Shown: positions 16,795-26,460, numbered from the stretch's first letter. The stretch: DNA of 64,000 bases from Paracoccaceae bacterium (GCA_019090795.1 JAHRVG010000028.1:16229-80228), one strand, 5' to 3'. Notes: generated by a model from the letters alone, not told the origin. Made by a program: numbers and translations.

Positions 16795-16821
16795 AAAAAG
16801 GGCCGCCCAGATGGACGGCCC
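16795..16821 (-). terminator. Rho-independent terminator of the cytochrome c gene
   Basis: Read on the minus strand, a 9-bp stem (GGGCCGTCC against GGGCGGCCC, one G-U pair) with loop ATCT is followed by TTTTT. It lies 22 bp after the cytochrome c stop. This is the clearest intrinsic terminator in this half of the window. Confidence 0.85.
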
Positions 16822-16843
16822 CGAATTCAGAGAAATTTTCCGC

Positions 16844-17362
16844 TTACTTGATTGTTTGCAAGTAAGAAATCAGGTTGGCGCGGTCGGTTTCTTTTTTCAA
16901 GCCGGAGAAGCTCATTTTTGTGCCGGGCGCGTAGTCCTTTGGTTTGGTCAGGAATGAGTTCAACTCTTCCACACCCCAGTTACCACCAAGACCTTTAACG
17001 ACATCGGAATAACCAAAACCTTCAGACGAAGCGATTGCACGATCAACAATGTTAAACAAGCTTGGGCCAACGCCGTTTTTTCCTGCTTCCAGTTTGTGAC
17101 AGGCTTTACACTTGGAGAAAACCTTGGCGCCTTTTTCCACGTCAGCTTCAGCCAGCATATCAGCGAATGAGGGTCCTTCTTCTTGGGCTTTGGTTTCCTC
17201 TTCTGCGTCATCCATTTCAATGGGATAAGCCGAGGCGTGATCTTCGCCGTGGCCATCGTTGCCGACGTGATAGATTGTTTCTGCACCCCATTGGAGCATA
17301 AGCAAAACTAGCAAAGCCGCGCAGGCACTACCGACGATTTTCGTTATTCCCATAGTATCCAT
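16844..17362 (-). CDS. membrane-anchored class I cytochrome c (c552/CycM type)
   Basis: 172 residues. ATG 17362 is preferred because AAGGTGAGAA precedes it; it opens MDTMGITKIVGSACAALLVL, an uncleaved N-terminal anchor (about residues 6-24). An acidic Glu-rich linker follows (about 38-58), then a cytochrome domain with heme motif CKACH and the methionine ligand in GTKMSFSGL. This is the plan of the mobile but tethered cytochromes c(y)/c552 of Rhodobacterales and Paracoccus, which carry electrons from the bc1 complex to terminal oxidases. It is divergent from pheA, an order usual in Rhodobacterales. Confidence 0.88.
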   Translation of the reverse strand: MDTMGITKIVGSACAALLVLLMLQWGAETIYHVGNDGHGEDHASAYPIEMDDAEEETKAQEEGPSFADMLAEADVEKGAKVFSKCKACHKLEAGKNGVGPSLFNIVDRAIASSEGFGYSDVVKGLGGNWGVEELNSFLTKPKDYAPGTKMSFSGLKKETDRANLISYLQTIK

Positions 17363-17493
17363 GGCTATTCTCACCTTAGCTCGTGGACACAGTTGTCCCA
17401 CATTCAATATTCCGACCCCTTCTAGCGCCTTCCCCTTATTGATTGCAAGGTATAGAAGCGCGACGAAATGCCCTTTTGAACGAGGAAAAAGAA

Positions 17494-18348
17494 ATGGCCG
17501 CTTCCCTAAACAGGCCCACTACTAGAATTGCCTTCCAAGGCATGCCCGGCGCTTACTCGCATCAAGCCTGCGTTGAGGTTTACCCAAATGCGGAGGCGTT
17601 GCCGTTCAATACATTTGAAGGGGCAATTGCAGCTGTGAAAGAGGGCGCTGCCGATTTGGCCATGCTGCCGGTGGAAAACTCCACTTATGGGCGGGTTGCG
17701 GATATTCACCATTTGCTGCCCGAATCAGGGCTGCACATCATCGGTGAACATTTCGTGCGGGTACACATCAACCTGATGGGTGTCCCGGGTGCCAAGCTGG
17801 AAAACATGGCTTCTGCAATGAGCCATACCGTTTTGCTGGGGCAGTGCCGCAGCTTTTTGCGCGATAATAATCTGGCACCTGTCATTGGTGCGGATACCGC
17901 CGGTTCGGCGGAAATTATCGCCGCGAATGGCGACCTCTTACAAGGCGCACTGGCCTCTGAACTGGCAGCTGAAATCTACGGACTGGACGTGTTGGCGCGT
18001 CACATTGAGGAATACGACAACAACACGACCCGCTTTCTGGTAATGTCACCCGAGCCAATTAGGCCAATGCGCACCGACAAAGAGCTGATCACGACCTTTG
18101 TGTTTCGCGTACGCAACCTGCCGGCCGCCCTGTATAAAGCGATGGGTGGTTTTGCGACAAACGGAGTTAACATGGTCAAACTGGAGAGTTATATGGTGAA
18201 CGGGTCGTTCACGGCGACGCAGTTTTATGCTGATGTCATTGGTCATCCGGATGATCCGGCCTTGCACCGCGCACTAGAGGAACTGGATTTCTTTACGTCT
18301 TACGTGGAAATTCTTGGGGTGTATGAGGCCGACAAGGCGCGGGGATGA
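17494..18348 (+). CDS. pheA: prephenate dehydratase
   Basis: 284 residues from ATG 17494, which follows GAGGAAAAAGAA. The catalytic domain (about residues 10-185) begins TRIAFQGMPGAYSHQA and contains the active-site region NNTTRFLVM. A C-terminal ACT domain (about 200-280) includes TTFVFRVRNLPAALYKAMGG and the phenylalanine-sensing ESYM-type segment. It converts prephenate to phenylpyruvate in phenylalanine synthesis, with feedback inhibition by phenylalanine. No chorismate mutase domain is fused. It ends 1 bp before the convergent SRPBCC gene. Confidence 0.93.
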   Translation: MAASLNRPTTRIAFQGMPGAYSHQACVEVYPNAEALPFNTFEGAIAAVKEGAADLAMLPVENSTYGRVADIHHLLPESGLHIIGEHFVRVHINLMGVPGAKLENMASAMSHTVLLGQCRSFLRDNNLAPVIGADTAGSAEIIAANGDLLQGALASELAAEIYGLDVLARHIEEYDNNTTRFLVMSPEPIRPMRTDKELITTFVFRVRNLPAALYKAMGGFATNGVNMVKLESYMVNGSFTATQFYADVIGHPDDPALHRALEELDFFTSYVEILGVYEADKARG

Positions 18349-18349
18349 T

Positions 18350-18826
18350 CTATCCGCGCCGCCTCTTTTTGCCCGTTGTTCCTTGGATATAATTGGCGTA
18401 GGTCCAGACCTTGTGGTTGAATTTTCGATTCAGCGAGTTTTTCGCGAGCTTGGCGGATTGCATTACCAGCCGTGCGGAAATACTGCGCGCTTTCATGTCC
18501 ACTGTGACCTTCATCCGGGTTTGCTTTACGGTGAGGGCTATCACCTCAATGGTTGCCACAGCATCTAGGCCAGCGGTTTCAAAGCCTAGCTTGATCTGTT
18601 TAGTCGGAGTGTACTCGTGCAACTCGATATCTATTTGGCGGTTCTTCCCCCTCAATTCACCATCAAAATGCCAGCACATTCCCGCTTGCTTTTGGACCAG
18701 TTGATCGCGCCGTTCCACGTTGGCCCCGATGCGCATGGCATAGGCCTCGTAACTGTCAAAGTCAGAGATTTGTTTAAAAACATACTCAAGGGGTGCGTTA
18801 ATATCTTGTACGCTTGTAAAGTGCAT
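18350..18826 (-). CDS. SRPBCC-fold (START/polyketide cyclase-like) protein
   Basis: 158 residues. The opening MHFTSVQDINAPLEYVFKQISDFDSYEAYAMRIG has the SRPBCC signature of a strand, then an I-x-A-P-x-x-V-F-x-x-I-x-D helix, followed by a long beta sheet and a C-terminal helix. The C-terminus is very basic (GKKRRRG). Such proteins bind lipids or hydrophobic ligands, and the ligand cannot be told from sequence. It lies 37 bp downstream of nudC on the same strand, probably in the same transcript. Confidence 0.65.
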   Translation of the reverse strand: MHFTSVQDINAPLEYVFKQISDFDSYEAYAMRIGANVERRDQLVQKQAGMCWHFDGELRGKNRQIDIELHEYTPTKQIKLGFETAGLDAVATIEVIALTVKQTRMKVTVDMKARSISARLVMQSAKLAKNSLNRKFNHKVWTYANYIQGTTGKKRRRG

Positions 18827-18863
18827 ACTGCTGCCTCTGCTCGTTGGTTCGAATCGTTTTCTT

Positions 18864-19823
18864 TTAGGTTAGGGTGTCAGATAGCCAGTTGTGAATTAAA
18901 AAATGTGCAATAGAGCCTTTGCGGGCCGGTCTGAGGTCCGGATTTTCCGAAACTGTTGCCTGCAAGACCTCTTCGCGGGTGAACCAACGGGCATCCTCGA
19001 TCTCTTTGGGGTCTATTGTGATGTCGGTATTCAAGGCCTCAGCACTGCAGCCGATCATCAATGATGCAGGGAAAGCCCAGGGTTGGCTGGACAAATATGT
19101 GACTGCGCCAAGGCGGATTGCGGATTCCTCGAACACCTCCCGCCTTGCTGCGGCCTCCATGGTTTCGCCCGGTTCCATAAAGCCTGCGAGCAAGGAAAAC
19201 ATGCCTTGTGGCCAGCCATGAGAACGCCCCATGAGGACTGAATTTTCGTGTGTTGCCAATACGATAACTACAGGATCAGTGCGCGGGAAATGCAAGGCGT
19301 TGCAACTGGGGCATTTGCGTTGCCAGCCAGCTTGTTGGGGGGAGGATTTGGCACCGCAACGGGCGCAAAACCCGTGAATTCGGTGCCACTCGAACAGGCC
19401 TCTGGCGGTTGCCGCCAGTTCTGCGTCACGTGGGCTTAGTTGGGCCATAATAGAGCGCAGTTCGGTAAAGACCTGTGGCGGCGGCGTACCGGGGAATTGA
19501 TTGAAACTGGTATCAAAAAATCGGGCCATTGCCCGAGGATCTGCGTCTGGAGCCTGCCAAGGTGAAATATCATAGGCGAAAAGAGCTATGTCATCCTCCA
19601 ACCCCAGAAAAACCGGATCACTTGCAGCTTGTTCCAGAATTGGATGATCCGAGCTAAATCGAACCAACACATTGGATTCATAGTCAAAAAATGGTTTACC
19701 GCGCCATAAGACAATCGCTTGCCCGGCCTTTTGCAACTGGGCAAGCCGCTCGGGCTCGTCCCGCAGTTCTGCTGCCCGGTTCAGATTTGAACCGCCAAAT
19801 ACCACTGTTTCCGCATGGCGCAT
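18864..19823 (-). CDS. nudC: NAD(+) diphosphatase (NADH pyrophosphatase), Nudix family
   Basis: 319 residues from ATG 19823, chosen for the CAGGAGG site upstream. An N-terminal domain is followed by a zinc ribbon (CARCGAKSS ... CPSCNALHF), a Nudix box (GFMEPGETMEAAARREVFEE) and the NudC-specific SQPWAFPAS motif. It hydrolyses NAD(H) to NMN(H) and AMP and, in other bacteria, can remove NAD caps from RNA. The Nudix box ends in EESAI rather than the usual EExG, a mild deviation. Confidence 0.92.
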   Translation of the reverse strand: MRHAETVVFGGSNLNRAAELRDEPERLAQLQKAGQAIVLWRGKPFFDYESNVLVRFSSDHPILEQAASDPVFLGLEDDIALFAYDISPWQAPDADPRAMARFFDTSFNQFPGTPPPQVFTELRSIMAQLSPRDAELAATARGLFEWHRIHGFCARCGAKSSPQQAGWQRKCPSCNALHFPRTDPVVIVLATHENSVLMGRSHGWPQGMFSLLAGFMEPGETMEAAARREVFEESAIRLGAVTYLSSQPWAFPASLMIGCSAEALNTDITIDPKEIEDARWFTREEVLQATVSENPDLRPARKGSIAHFLIHNWLSDTLT

Positions 19824-19922
19824 AGGCCTGCCTCCTGATTGCTTGATGTGGTTGTCGCATGGTCGCAGATATCTTGCAATCGCCACCTTGCCGTGCCGAA
19901 TGATCCCCCCTATATAGAGCGC

Positions 19923-20016
19923 GAGAGGTTGGCGCGGGTAAGCGCCTCGCCAACCCGGTCAGATCCGGAAGGAAGCAGCCGCAACGAGTCCCGTTTAGGT
20001 CGCTGTCCAGCCTCTC
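19923..20016 (+). ncRNA. ffs: signal recognition particle RNA, small bacterial type
   Basis: The conserved SRP domain IV loop GGTCAGATCCGGAAGGAAGC is present, flanked by complementary arms: GAGAGGTTGG at the 5' end pairs with CCAGCCTCTC at the 3' end. The length of about 95 nt fits the short 4.5S type. It binds Ffh for co-translational membrane targeting. Ends are set from the terminal stem and may be off by a few bases. It lies between the divergent nudC and dgkA. Confidence 0.93.
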
Positions 20017-20075
20017 ACCTTTCCTCAAACCATCGCGCAACTGCGCTAAGACGAATGCAATTCCAAGGGGAAGCT

Positions 20076-20459
20076 ATGAATCAGAATAAATCACGGCCAG
20101 CGCCGGTTAAAGGTATCAATCATGTTTTTGCTGCCACCAGTTATTCTTTGGCCGCCCTACGTCGGCTTTCACGCGAAACTGCCTTTCAACATGAGGTGAT
20201 CCTATATGTGGGCGTGCTGTTGGTTTTCGCCCTGATCGGGGCAAATTTGGGTGAGTACATGATCGCAACAGTGTTGTTTTTATTGCTTGTTGCTTTTGAA
20301 ACCTTAAACACAGCAATCGAGGTTATCGTGGATCATTTAGCCGAGGACTGGGCAGAGTTCGCCCGTGATGCCAAGGATTACGGCTCGCTTTCGGTAATGT
20401 TATTGCTGTTGTCTAATGGGTGTTTCTTTGCCTATGTTCTGTGGCAACATTTAGCTTGA
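20076..20459 (+). CDS. dgkA: diacylglycerol kinase
   Basis: 127 residues; ATG 20076 follows AAGGGGAAG. Small integral membrane kinase with three helices and the DgkA signature FETLNTAIEVIVDHL, including the catalytic glutamates and AKDYGSLSVMLLL. It phosphorylates diacylglycerol to phosphatidate, recycling lipid from envelope biosynthesis. Its 3' end overlaps the convergent phosphatase gene by 28 bp. Confidence 0.92.
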   Translation: MNQNKSRPAPVKGINHVFAATSYSLAALRRLSRETAFQHEVILYVGVLLVFALIGANLGEYMIATVLFLLLVAFETLNTAIEVIVDHLAEDWAEFARDAKDYGSLSVMLLLLSNGCFFAYVLWQHLA

Positions 20460-20944
20460 GGGTGAAAATCTAACGCCCAAGCCTTTTGGGCGTCTGTTTC
20501 CACAGCTTTGGGTCTGATAGCCCGCAATCGGGATAACGCGCTGCTTGGTTCCATCCCACTTTCTAGAATTAGCCGTAAGGCAGCCATACCTGATCGCCCA
20601 TTGCCGCCCCAGCAATGGGCCAGAACACGACCATTGTTCGTGAGAATTTGGTGCGCTAACTCTGCTGCTTTGGGCCAAGCATTTAAGGTCTGATTGACAG
20701 GTACTCCAAAATCCTCAACCGGTAAGTGTCGCCACGCAACATCGGCATGTTGTAAAACGTCACCCAGATCAGTTGCGCCAGCGCGGTTTAGTTCCGCCAT
20801 TGTTGTCATAGTTAAAACCAACGCTGGCTGCCACTCCAACAGGGAGGTCATATCAGTTGAAAAATCCCCCGTTCTGCCGGGCATCGGGCTGATCGCCACA
20901 GTGCCTTGGGTCAGTTGCACAGGATAGATCTGAAATTCTTCCAT
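20432..20944 (-). CDS. cysteine-dependent protein phosphatase (CDKN3/DSP-like)
   Basis: 170 residues. The signature HCWGGNGRSG (H-C-x5-R-S/T, near residues 108-117) gives the nucleophilic cysteine and the phosphate-binding arginine of tyrosine/dual-specificity phosphatases. An aspartate in the segment VEDFGVP is a possible general acid. The substrate is unknown. The last 28 bp overlap the end of dgkA on the other strand. Confidence 0.75.
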   Translation of the reverse strand: MEEFQIYPVQLTQGTVAISPMPGRTGDFSTDMTSLLEWQPALVLTMTTMAELNRAGATDLGDVLQHADVAWRHLPVEDFGVPVNQTLNAWPKAAELAHQILTNNGRVLAHCWGGNGRSGMAALRLILESGMEPSSALSRLRAIRPKAVETDAQKAWALDFHPQAKCCHRT

Positions 20945-21026
20945 TCCGTGTCTCTACGAATTGCTCTGGCCAGCGCTGACCTGTAGTGTCGCTATACGGC
21001 CCGAATCTTAAATGCAAAGGCAAATG

Positions 21027-22793
21027 ATGTCAGATCAGAATTCCGCGACCGGTTATCAGGTTCTGGCGCGCAAATACCGCCCCGCCAGTTTTGCAGATCT
21101 GATCGGACAAGAAGCAATGGTGCGCACGCTTAAAAATGCCTTTGCCTCAGACCGGATTGCTCATGCGTTTGTGATGACGGGTATTCGCGGCACAGGCAAA
21201 ACCACGACGGCGCGGATTATTGCCAAGGGAATGAACTGTGTTGGTACCGATGGTACTGGCGGCCCAACGACTGAACCTTGCGGGGGTTGCGACAACTGTG
21301 TTTCCATTGCCGAAGGGCGGCATGTGGATGTGATGGAGATGGATGCAGCGAGCCGTACCGGCATTAATGATATCCGCGAGATCATAGAATCTGTGCATTA
21401 TCGCGCTGCCTCCGCCCGTTATAAAATTTATATTATTGATGAGGTTCACATGCTCTCGACCAGCGCGTTTAACGCGCTGCTCAAGACGCTTGAGGAACCC
21501 CCTGAACACGTAAAATTTATCTTTGCCACCACCGAAATCCGCAAGATTCCGGTGACGGTGCTGTCGCGCTGCCAGCGGTTTGATTTGCGAAGGATCGAAC
21601 CGGAGGTGATGATAGCCCACCTGCAAAAGATTGCCGAGCTGGAAAAAGCACAAGTGGCCGGAGATGCGCTCGCGTTGATTACCCGCGCCTCTGAGGGTTC
21701 GGTGCGTGATGCAATGTCGTTGCTGGATCAGGCTATTGCCCACGGCACGGGGGAAACCACCGTCGATCAGGTGCGATCAATGTTGGGGTTGGCGGATCGG
21801 GGCAGGGTTCTCGATCTTTTTGATCTGATTATGAAAGGTGATGCTGGGGCAGCGTTACAGGAATTATCCGGACAATATGCCGAGGGCGCGGACCCGATGT
21901 CGGTTCTGCGTGATCTGGCTGAGATCACCCATTGGGTTTCGGTTATCAAGATTTCACCGACCGCTGCGGATGATCCAACGGTTTCGCCGGATGAGCGTAC
22001 CCGAGGGCAAGCGGCAGCAGAAGTTTTACCCATGCGAGCCTTGACCCGAGTGTGGCAGATGTTGCTCAAAGCTTTGGAGGAGGTCGCCGCTGCGCCCAAC
22101 GCGATGATGGCGACAGAAATGGCGATTATCCGTCTGACCCATGTGGCCGAATTGCCTTCACCCGAAGAGCTGATTCGCAAATTGCAAAGCAACCCACCAC
22201 CGATGCCTGGAGGCGGAGGCACGCACCCCGGCACACCGATGGGCGGCGGTGGCGGCGGCCAGACAGTTGGCGGTGCACCCGTTGGCGGGCCAACGGCGAT
22301 GATAGCGGGCGGCGGTTCGGCGGTGCTTGGCCAGCTGGACCCGGCACAGGCACTGGCACGATTTGCCCGCTTTGATCAGGTGGTTGATCTAGTTCGGGCG
22401 CGGCGTGATATGAAATTGCTGGTCGAGGTCGAGACCTATGTGCAGCTCGTGAAATACAGCCCGGGGCGGATCGAGTTTCAACCGGGTGACGCCGCACCGC
22501 CAGATTTGGCATCTCGGTTGGCGGGGCGTTTGCAAGGTTGGACTGGCGTGCGTTGGGGCGTATCGGTTGTCTCAAGCGGAGGGGCGGCGACGATTCTGGA
22601 AACACGCAATGCAGAACGTAGCGATATGCAGGGAAAAGTTTTACAGCACCCGTTATTGCAAGCTGTGATGGCGCAGTTTCCTGGGGCGGAAATACGGGAT
22701 ATTCGGTCGTTAGAAGAAATTACCGCAGATCCTGATGAAGCCCTTGAAATGGAAATGCAGGACGAAGACTGGGATCCCTTTGAGGATGACTAG
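21027..22793 (+). CDS. dnaX: DNA polymerase III tau/gamma subunit
   Basis: 588 residues from ATG 21027; 21012 and 21024 are also in frame. The N-terminal clamp-loader ATPase has Walker A GIRGTGKTT, a four-cysteine zinc module (C-x-x-C-x-x-C type, CGGCDNC), Walker B IIDEVHML and an SRC sensor (LSRCQRFDLRR). A glycine/proline-rich linker (about residues 388-430) leads to a C-terminal tau region ending in an acidic tail. It loads the sliding clamp and couples polymerases at the fork. It is followed by ybaB, the usual order; recR lies about 5.5 kb away instead of next to it. Confidence 0.95.
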   Translation: MSDQNSATGYQVLARKYRPASFADLIGQEAMVRTLKNAFASDRIAHAFVMTGIRGTGKTTTARIIAKGMNCVGTDGTGGPTTEPCGGCDNCVSIAEGRHVDVMEMDAASRTGINDIREIIESVHYRAASARYKIYIIDEVHMLSTSAFNALLKTLEEPPEHVKFIFATTEIRKIPVTVLSRCQRFDLRRIEPEVMIAHLQKIAELEKAQVAGDALALITRASEGSVRDAMSLLDQAIAHGTGETTVDQVRSMLGLADRGRVLDLFDLIMKGDAGAALQELSGQYAEGADPMSVLRDLAEITHWVSVIKISPTAADDPTVSPDERTRGQAAAEVLPMRALTRVWQMLLKALEEVAAAPNAMMATEMAIIRLTHVAELPSPEELIRKLQSNPPPMPGGGGTHPGTPMGGGGGGQTVGGAPVGGPTAMIAGGGSAVLGQLDPAQALARFARFDQVVDLVRARRDMKLLVEVETYVQLVKYSPGRIEFQPGDAAPPDLASRLAGRLQGWTGVRWGVSVVSSGGAATILETRNAERSDMQGKVLQHPLLQAVMAQFPGAEIRDIRSLEEITADPDEALEMEMQDEDWDPFEDD

Positions 22794-22844
22794 GGCCTAT
22801 ATTTGCGTTAGTGACGCGGAAACATTCAAAACAGGAGACAGCTT

Positions 22845-23189
22845 ATGCTGAAAGGTTTGGGCGGACTTGGCGATATGGCCAAGATCATGAAACAGGCGCA
22901 GGAAATGCAGTCCAAAATGGCCGACGCGCAGGCCAAGCTGGATGACATCACAGTCGAGGGCGAGGCCGGGGCAGGAATGGTTAAGGTAGTTATGACTGCA
23001 AAATCCGAAGTAAAGCAAGTGTCGATTGATCCGGCGCTGTTTGTCCCTGATGACCGCGAAGTGGTAGAAGATTTGATCGTCGCAGCTCTTAAAGATGCTC
23101 AGGCCAAGGCCGCCGATGCGGCGCAATCTGAAATGGGTAAGGTGACCGACGGCTTGAACCTGCCTGCAGGGATGAAGCTGCCGTTCTAG
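22845..23189 (+). CDS. ybaB: YbaB/EbfC nucleoid-associated protein
   Basis: 114 residues with the family layout: N-terminal helix LGGLGDMAKIMKQAQEMQSKMADAQ, a central sheet (VEGEAGAGMVKVVMTAKSEV) and a C-terminal helix ending LPAGMKLPF. It binds DNA as a dimer. It sits 51 bp after dnaX with an ACAGGAGAC site before the ATG and is probably co-transcribed. Confidence 0.93.
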   Translation: MLKGLGGLGDMAKIMKQAQEMQSKMADAQAKLDDITVEGEAGAGMVKVVMTAKSEVKQVSIDPALFVPDDREVVEDLIVAALKDAQAKAADAAQSEMGKVTDGLNLPAGMKLPF

Positions 23190-23201
23190 GCGGCGAATGA
23201 T

Positions 23202-24038
23202 ATGCGCCCTATTTCAGAATTTCCTGCAGCGGTAGCGGCGAGAATCAGCACTGTTTTCACCGATATCGACGATACCTTGACGACGGATGGGCAGCTTCCA
23301 GCGGTGGCATATGCTGCATTGGAGCAACTTCAGGAGGCGGGAGTCCATGTGGCCGCGATAACCGGGCGCCCGTCAGGATGGTGCGATATGATCGCGCGGT
23401 TATGGCCTGTAAGCGGTGTGGTTGGGGAAAATGGAGCATTTTATTTTTCCTATGACAAGGACACGTACAAAATGCGGCGTGTGTATTTTGCCGATGCAGC
23501 AACGCGCCGTGCGAACGAGTTGAAGTTGGATCGCATCCGCAGGAGGGTTTTGGCAGAGGTTCCAGGTTGCGCGATTTCAGCGGATCAACCTTACCGCGAG
23601 GCAGATCTGGCCATCGATTTTTGTGAAGATGTGGTTGCATTAGATAAAGATGCCGTTGCAGATATCAAGGCGATTTTTGAACAGGAAGGTGCTGTAGCCA
23701 AGGTTTCGTCAATCCATGTGAATGGCTGGTTTGGGGATTATGATAAGCTATCAATGTCGCGACGGTTTACGTCCGATGTATTGGGTTTTGATCTTGATAC
23801 CGAGAAATCCCGCGTGGTTTTTTGTGGCGATAGCCCAAACGACGCGCCAATGTTCGGCTTTTTTCCCAATTCCTGCGGCGTCGCCAATGTGCTAGATTTC
23901 GCTAATGAATTGGAAGCGGAGCCAACCTGGATAACGGCTAAAAAGGGTGGTGAAGGTTTTGTCCAGATTGCGCAAGTGCTGCTTGCCGCGCGGGAGGGAT
24001 TTAAATTCGGCACATCAAACTTCGGCGGCGAAAAATGA
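23202..24038 (+). CDS. HAD-superfamily sugar phosphatase-like hydrolase
   Basis: 278 residues. HAD motif I is TDIDDTLTTDG (nucleophile and acid aspartates, about residues 20-30), motif II includes the T of AAITGRPSGW, and motif IV is FCGDSPNDAPMF. The cap lies between (about 85-190), as in Cof-type IIB enzymes such as sucrose- or mannosyl-phosphate phosphatases. It starts 12 bp after ybaB on the same strand. The substrate is unknown. Confidence 0.8.
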   Translation: MRPISEFPAAVAARISTVFTDIDDTLTTDGQLPAVAYAALEQLQEAGVHVAAITGRPSGWCDMIARLWPVSGVVGENGAFYFSYDKDTYKMRRVYFADAATRRANELKLDRIRRRVLAEVPGCAISADQPYREADLAIDFCEDVVALDKDAVADIKAIFEQEGAVAKVSSIHVNGWFGDYDKLSMSRRFTSDVLGFDLDTEKSRVVFCGDSPNDAPMFGFFPNSCGVANVLDFANELEAEPTWITAKKGGEGFVQIAQVLLAAREGFKFGTSNFGGEK

Positions 24039-24096
24039 TGTTTGTCAGGAAACACCGCGAGATAAAACCGCTAATAAGGGGCAAATTGCCTCTTCA

Positions 24097-26460
24097 CTAG
24101 GGTGCCGCTGAAATATTTCCGTTTGAGCTTTGCGATTTTGACACTGGCTTGGCCTCTCGATCAATATCCTCTTCTAGAACCACCTCATTTCGCCGTTGCT
24201 GCGTTCCGGGCTGCCATTTTGCCAGATGGCCGAGCAGCTTGGTTTTGACAATTGGCTTTGACAGGTAGTCATCCATGCCTGCCTTAAGACACAGTTCACG
24301 ATCACCTTTCATAGCATTGGCCGTCAGGGCGATGATTGGGCAACGGGGCAAACTTAGTTCAGCCTCCATCTGACGGATTGCTTTAGTAGCCTCAAGGCCA
24401 TCCATTCCAGGCATCGACATATCCATCAGGACAATACCCGGTGCAAAGGGAACATAGCTATCACGGGCTTCAATTCCGTTTTCAGCAAATAGCAGTTCGA
24501 CGCCATCCTTTTTTAACATCGTTTTAACGACCAAACGATTGGTTTTGTTGTCTTCGGCAACCAGTAACTTTAAGCCTGACAAACCGCTTCGGCCCTCGGT
24601 TTTTTTAGCGCTATTTGTAGTTTTTTCCAATCTCGCGGGTGTTTTTTCGATCATGAGTGCTGTGGCAATGGCTGACTTGAGGACAATGGACCGGGTCGGT
24701 TTCATCAAGACTGCGGAAAAACCAAACTCCTTCTGGACTTTCGCCTCGTAGGTCTGTTCGACTGAAGAAAGAAGAATTATCGGAATTTTGCGCAACCCTG
24801 GAATGCGCCGAAGGCGCCGTGTCAACTCAAAGCCATCAATGTCGGGCATTTGGAAATCGAGAATTACAAGATCAAACGGGTTTTCGTTTCTATCAGTTTT
24901 ACCAAGTAGATCTAGAGCGGCTACGGCAGAGTCTGCGACTTCGAAACTGGCATTCCAATTGCGCAGTTGCTCGCTAATAATCATCCGGTTGATCTCTAAA
25001 TCGTCAACGATCAACACATGTTTTCCTGTTAGGTCAGCTTCCATATTGAAGTCAGTGCTTAGGTTCGCAGTGCTGCCCTGCAAAGAAAGAAGAATGGTGA
25101 AAGTGGATCCTTCTCCGAACTGTGAAACAACGTCAATAGTTCCGCCCATCATTTGAACCAACCGAGTAGAGATTGCCAAGCCAAGGCCGGTGCCCTCAAA
25201 TTTGCGATTGGCTGCACCTTCTACCTGTTCAAACTCGCTGAAAATAGTTTTTAGATTGCTTTCGGGAATTCCTACTCCGGTGTCCTGAACCGAAATCCGT
25301 AGGTTTGTTTTGCCATTCTCTACTTGGCCGCTGGCATTTATAATGACCTGCCCGTCGTGGGTGAATTTTACCGCGTTACCGATGATATTTGTAACGACCT
25401 GCCGAATACGCCCTGCGTCCCCGATGAAAACGCGCGCCAATTCCGGAGCATATCGAAGGCTGACCTCGACATTGTTTTGCGCGGCTTTGGAAGCCACAAG
25501 CGCCACCACGTCCTCCAATGCCTTGTGCAAGTCGAAAGGCTTATCCTCAAAGGACATTTTGCCCGCTTCGATTTTTGAAAAATCAAGGATGTCATTAATG
25601 ACGGATAATAAAGCCGCACCGGAATTGGCGATAGTTTCTGTGTAAAGCCGCTGGTCGCGATCCAGATTTGTTTCCAACATCAGTTCTGCCATGCCGATCA
25701 CGCCGTTCATTGGAGTGCGGATTTCATGGCTCATATTTGCCAGAAATTCGGATTTGGATTTATTGGCGGCCTCGGCATTTTTCTGGGCGTCACGCAGTGC
25801 TACCTCGCGCTGGGTACGTTCGACCAACATATTATCAAGAGTGGTGACAGAGGCGGAAAGGGAAAGGAATTCCCGAGAGGCAAGGCGAGGTAGTTTTAAA
25901 TCTGCCCATGGATCGCCTCTCAGGGTGGCAGACATGCGACTGTGAACCACAGAAAGCGGATAGAGGACCAGTTTATAGGTTAGGAACAGGTAAAGGGCTG
26001 TCAGAAATGCCAAGGCCACCGCGGCATAGATACGGGCTTGAGTGACGCTGTTATCAATTTGTAGTAGCCCCCCCTTATGTGACCATACCACGCTGATACT
26101 GCCAAAGACTTCGCCCTGAAAGGTGACGTTCTGCGAGAACTCAGATGCGGTTTCATGAGTCTTGGCCTTGGCGGGGTAACGGGCAATGATGTCGCCGCCC
26201 TCATCAGAGACCGCAATTTCCAGCAACGCAGGATTGCGGGCGACAGCCTGGCCCAGAGCCGTGCCCAATACCGGTATATCCTCGACGATTATTGCTTCTA
26301 GCATTAGGCCATTGAGTAGCGAAATTGTCAGTTCAGCACGCTCTTGCAGTTGGCTTTTCAAGCGAGACGTTTCAAAATAACGGACAGCTTCCCCCGCCAG
26401 CAGGCCAACACAACAGACTGCAAAAAACATGGAAATGGCAATTTGGGTGGAGAGGCGCAT
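24097..26460 (-). CDS. hybrid sensor histidine kinase with two receiver domains
   Basis: 787 residues, BarA-like. Two membrane helices (about residues 5-25 and 140-165) flank a periplasmic sensor region. Then come a HisKA domain with NMSHEIRTPMNGVIG (phospho-histidine near residue 245), an HATPase domain (N, G1 and G2 boxes: IIGNAVKFT, DTGVGIPE, GTGLGLAIS), receiver 1 (HVLIVDDLEINR; LVILDFQMP) and receiver 2 (KLLVAEDNKTNR; VLMDMSMP). The phosphorelay partner (an Hpt or response regulator) is not in the window. It lies 43 bp downstream of a PhnD-like binding protein on the same strand, which may sense a ligand for it. Confidence 0.9.
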   Translation of the reverse strand: MRLSTQIAISMFFAVCCVGLLAGEAVRYFETSRLKSQLQERAELTISLLNGLMLEAIIVEDIPVLGTALGQAVARNPALLEIAVSDEGGDIIARYPAKAKTHETASEFSQNVTFQGEVFGSISVVWSHKGGLLQIDNSVTQARIYAAVALAFLTALYLFLTYKLVLYPLSVVHSRMSATLRGDPWADLKLPRLASREFLSLSASVTTLDNMLVERTQREVALRDAQKNAEAANKSKSEFLANMSHEIRTPMNGVIGMAELMLETNLDRDQRLYTETIANSGAALLSVINDILDFSKIEAGKMSFEDKPFDLHKALEDVVALVASKAAQNNVEVSLRYAPELARVFIGDAGRIRQVVTNIIGNAVKFTHDGQVIINASGQVENGKTNLRISVQDTGVGIPESNLKTIFSEFEQVEGAANRKFEGTGLGLAISTRLVQMMGGTIDVVSQFGEGSTFTILLSLQGSTANLSTDFNMEADLTGKHVLIVDDLEINRMIISEQLRNWNASFEVADSAVAALDLLGKTDRNENPFDLVILDFQMPDIDGFELTRRLRRIPGLRKIPIILLSSVEQTYEAKVQKEFGFSAVLMKPTRSIVLKSAIATALMIEKTPARLEKTTNSAKKTEGRSGLSGLKLLVAEDNKTNRLVVKTMLKKDGVELLFAENGIEARDSYVPFAPGIVLMDMSMPGMDGLEATKAIRQMEAELSLPRCPIIALTANAMKGDRELCLKAGMDDYLSKPIVKTKLLGHLAKWQPGTQQRRNEVVLEEDIDREAKPVSKSQSSNGNISAAP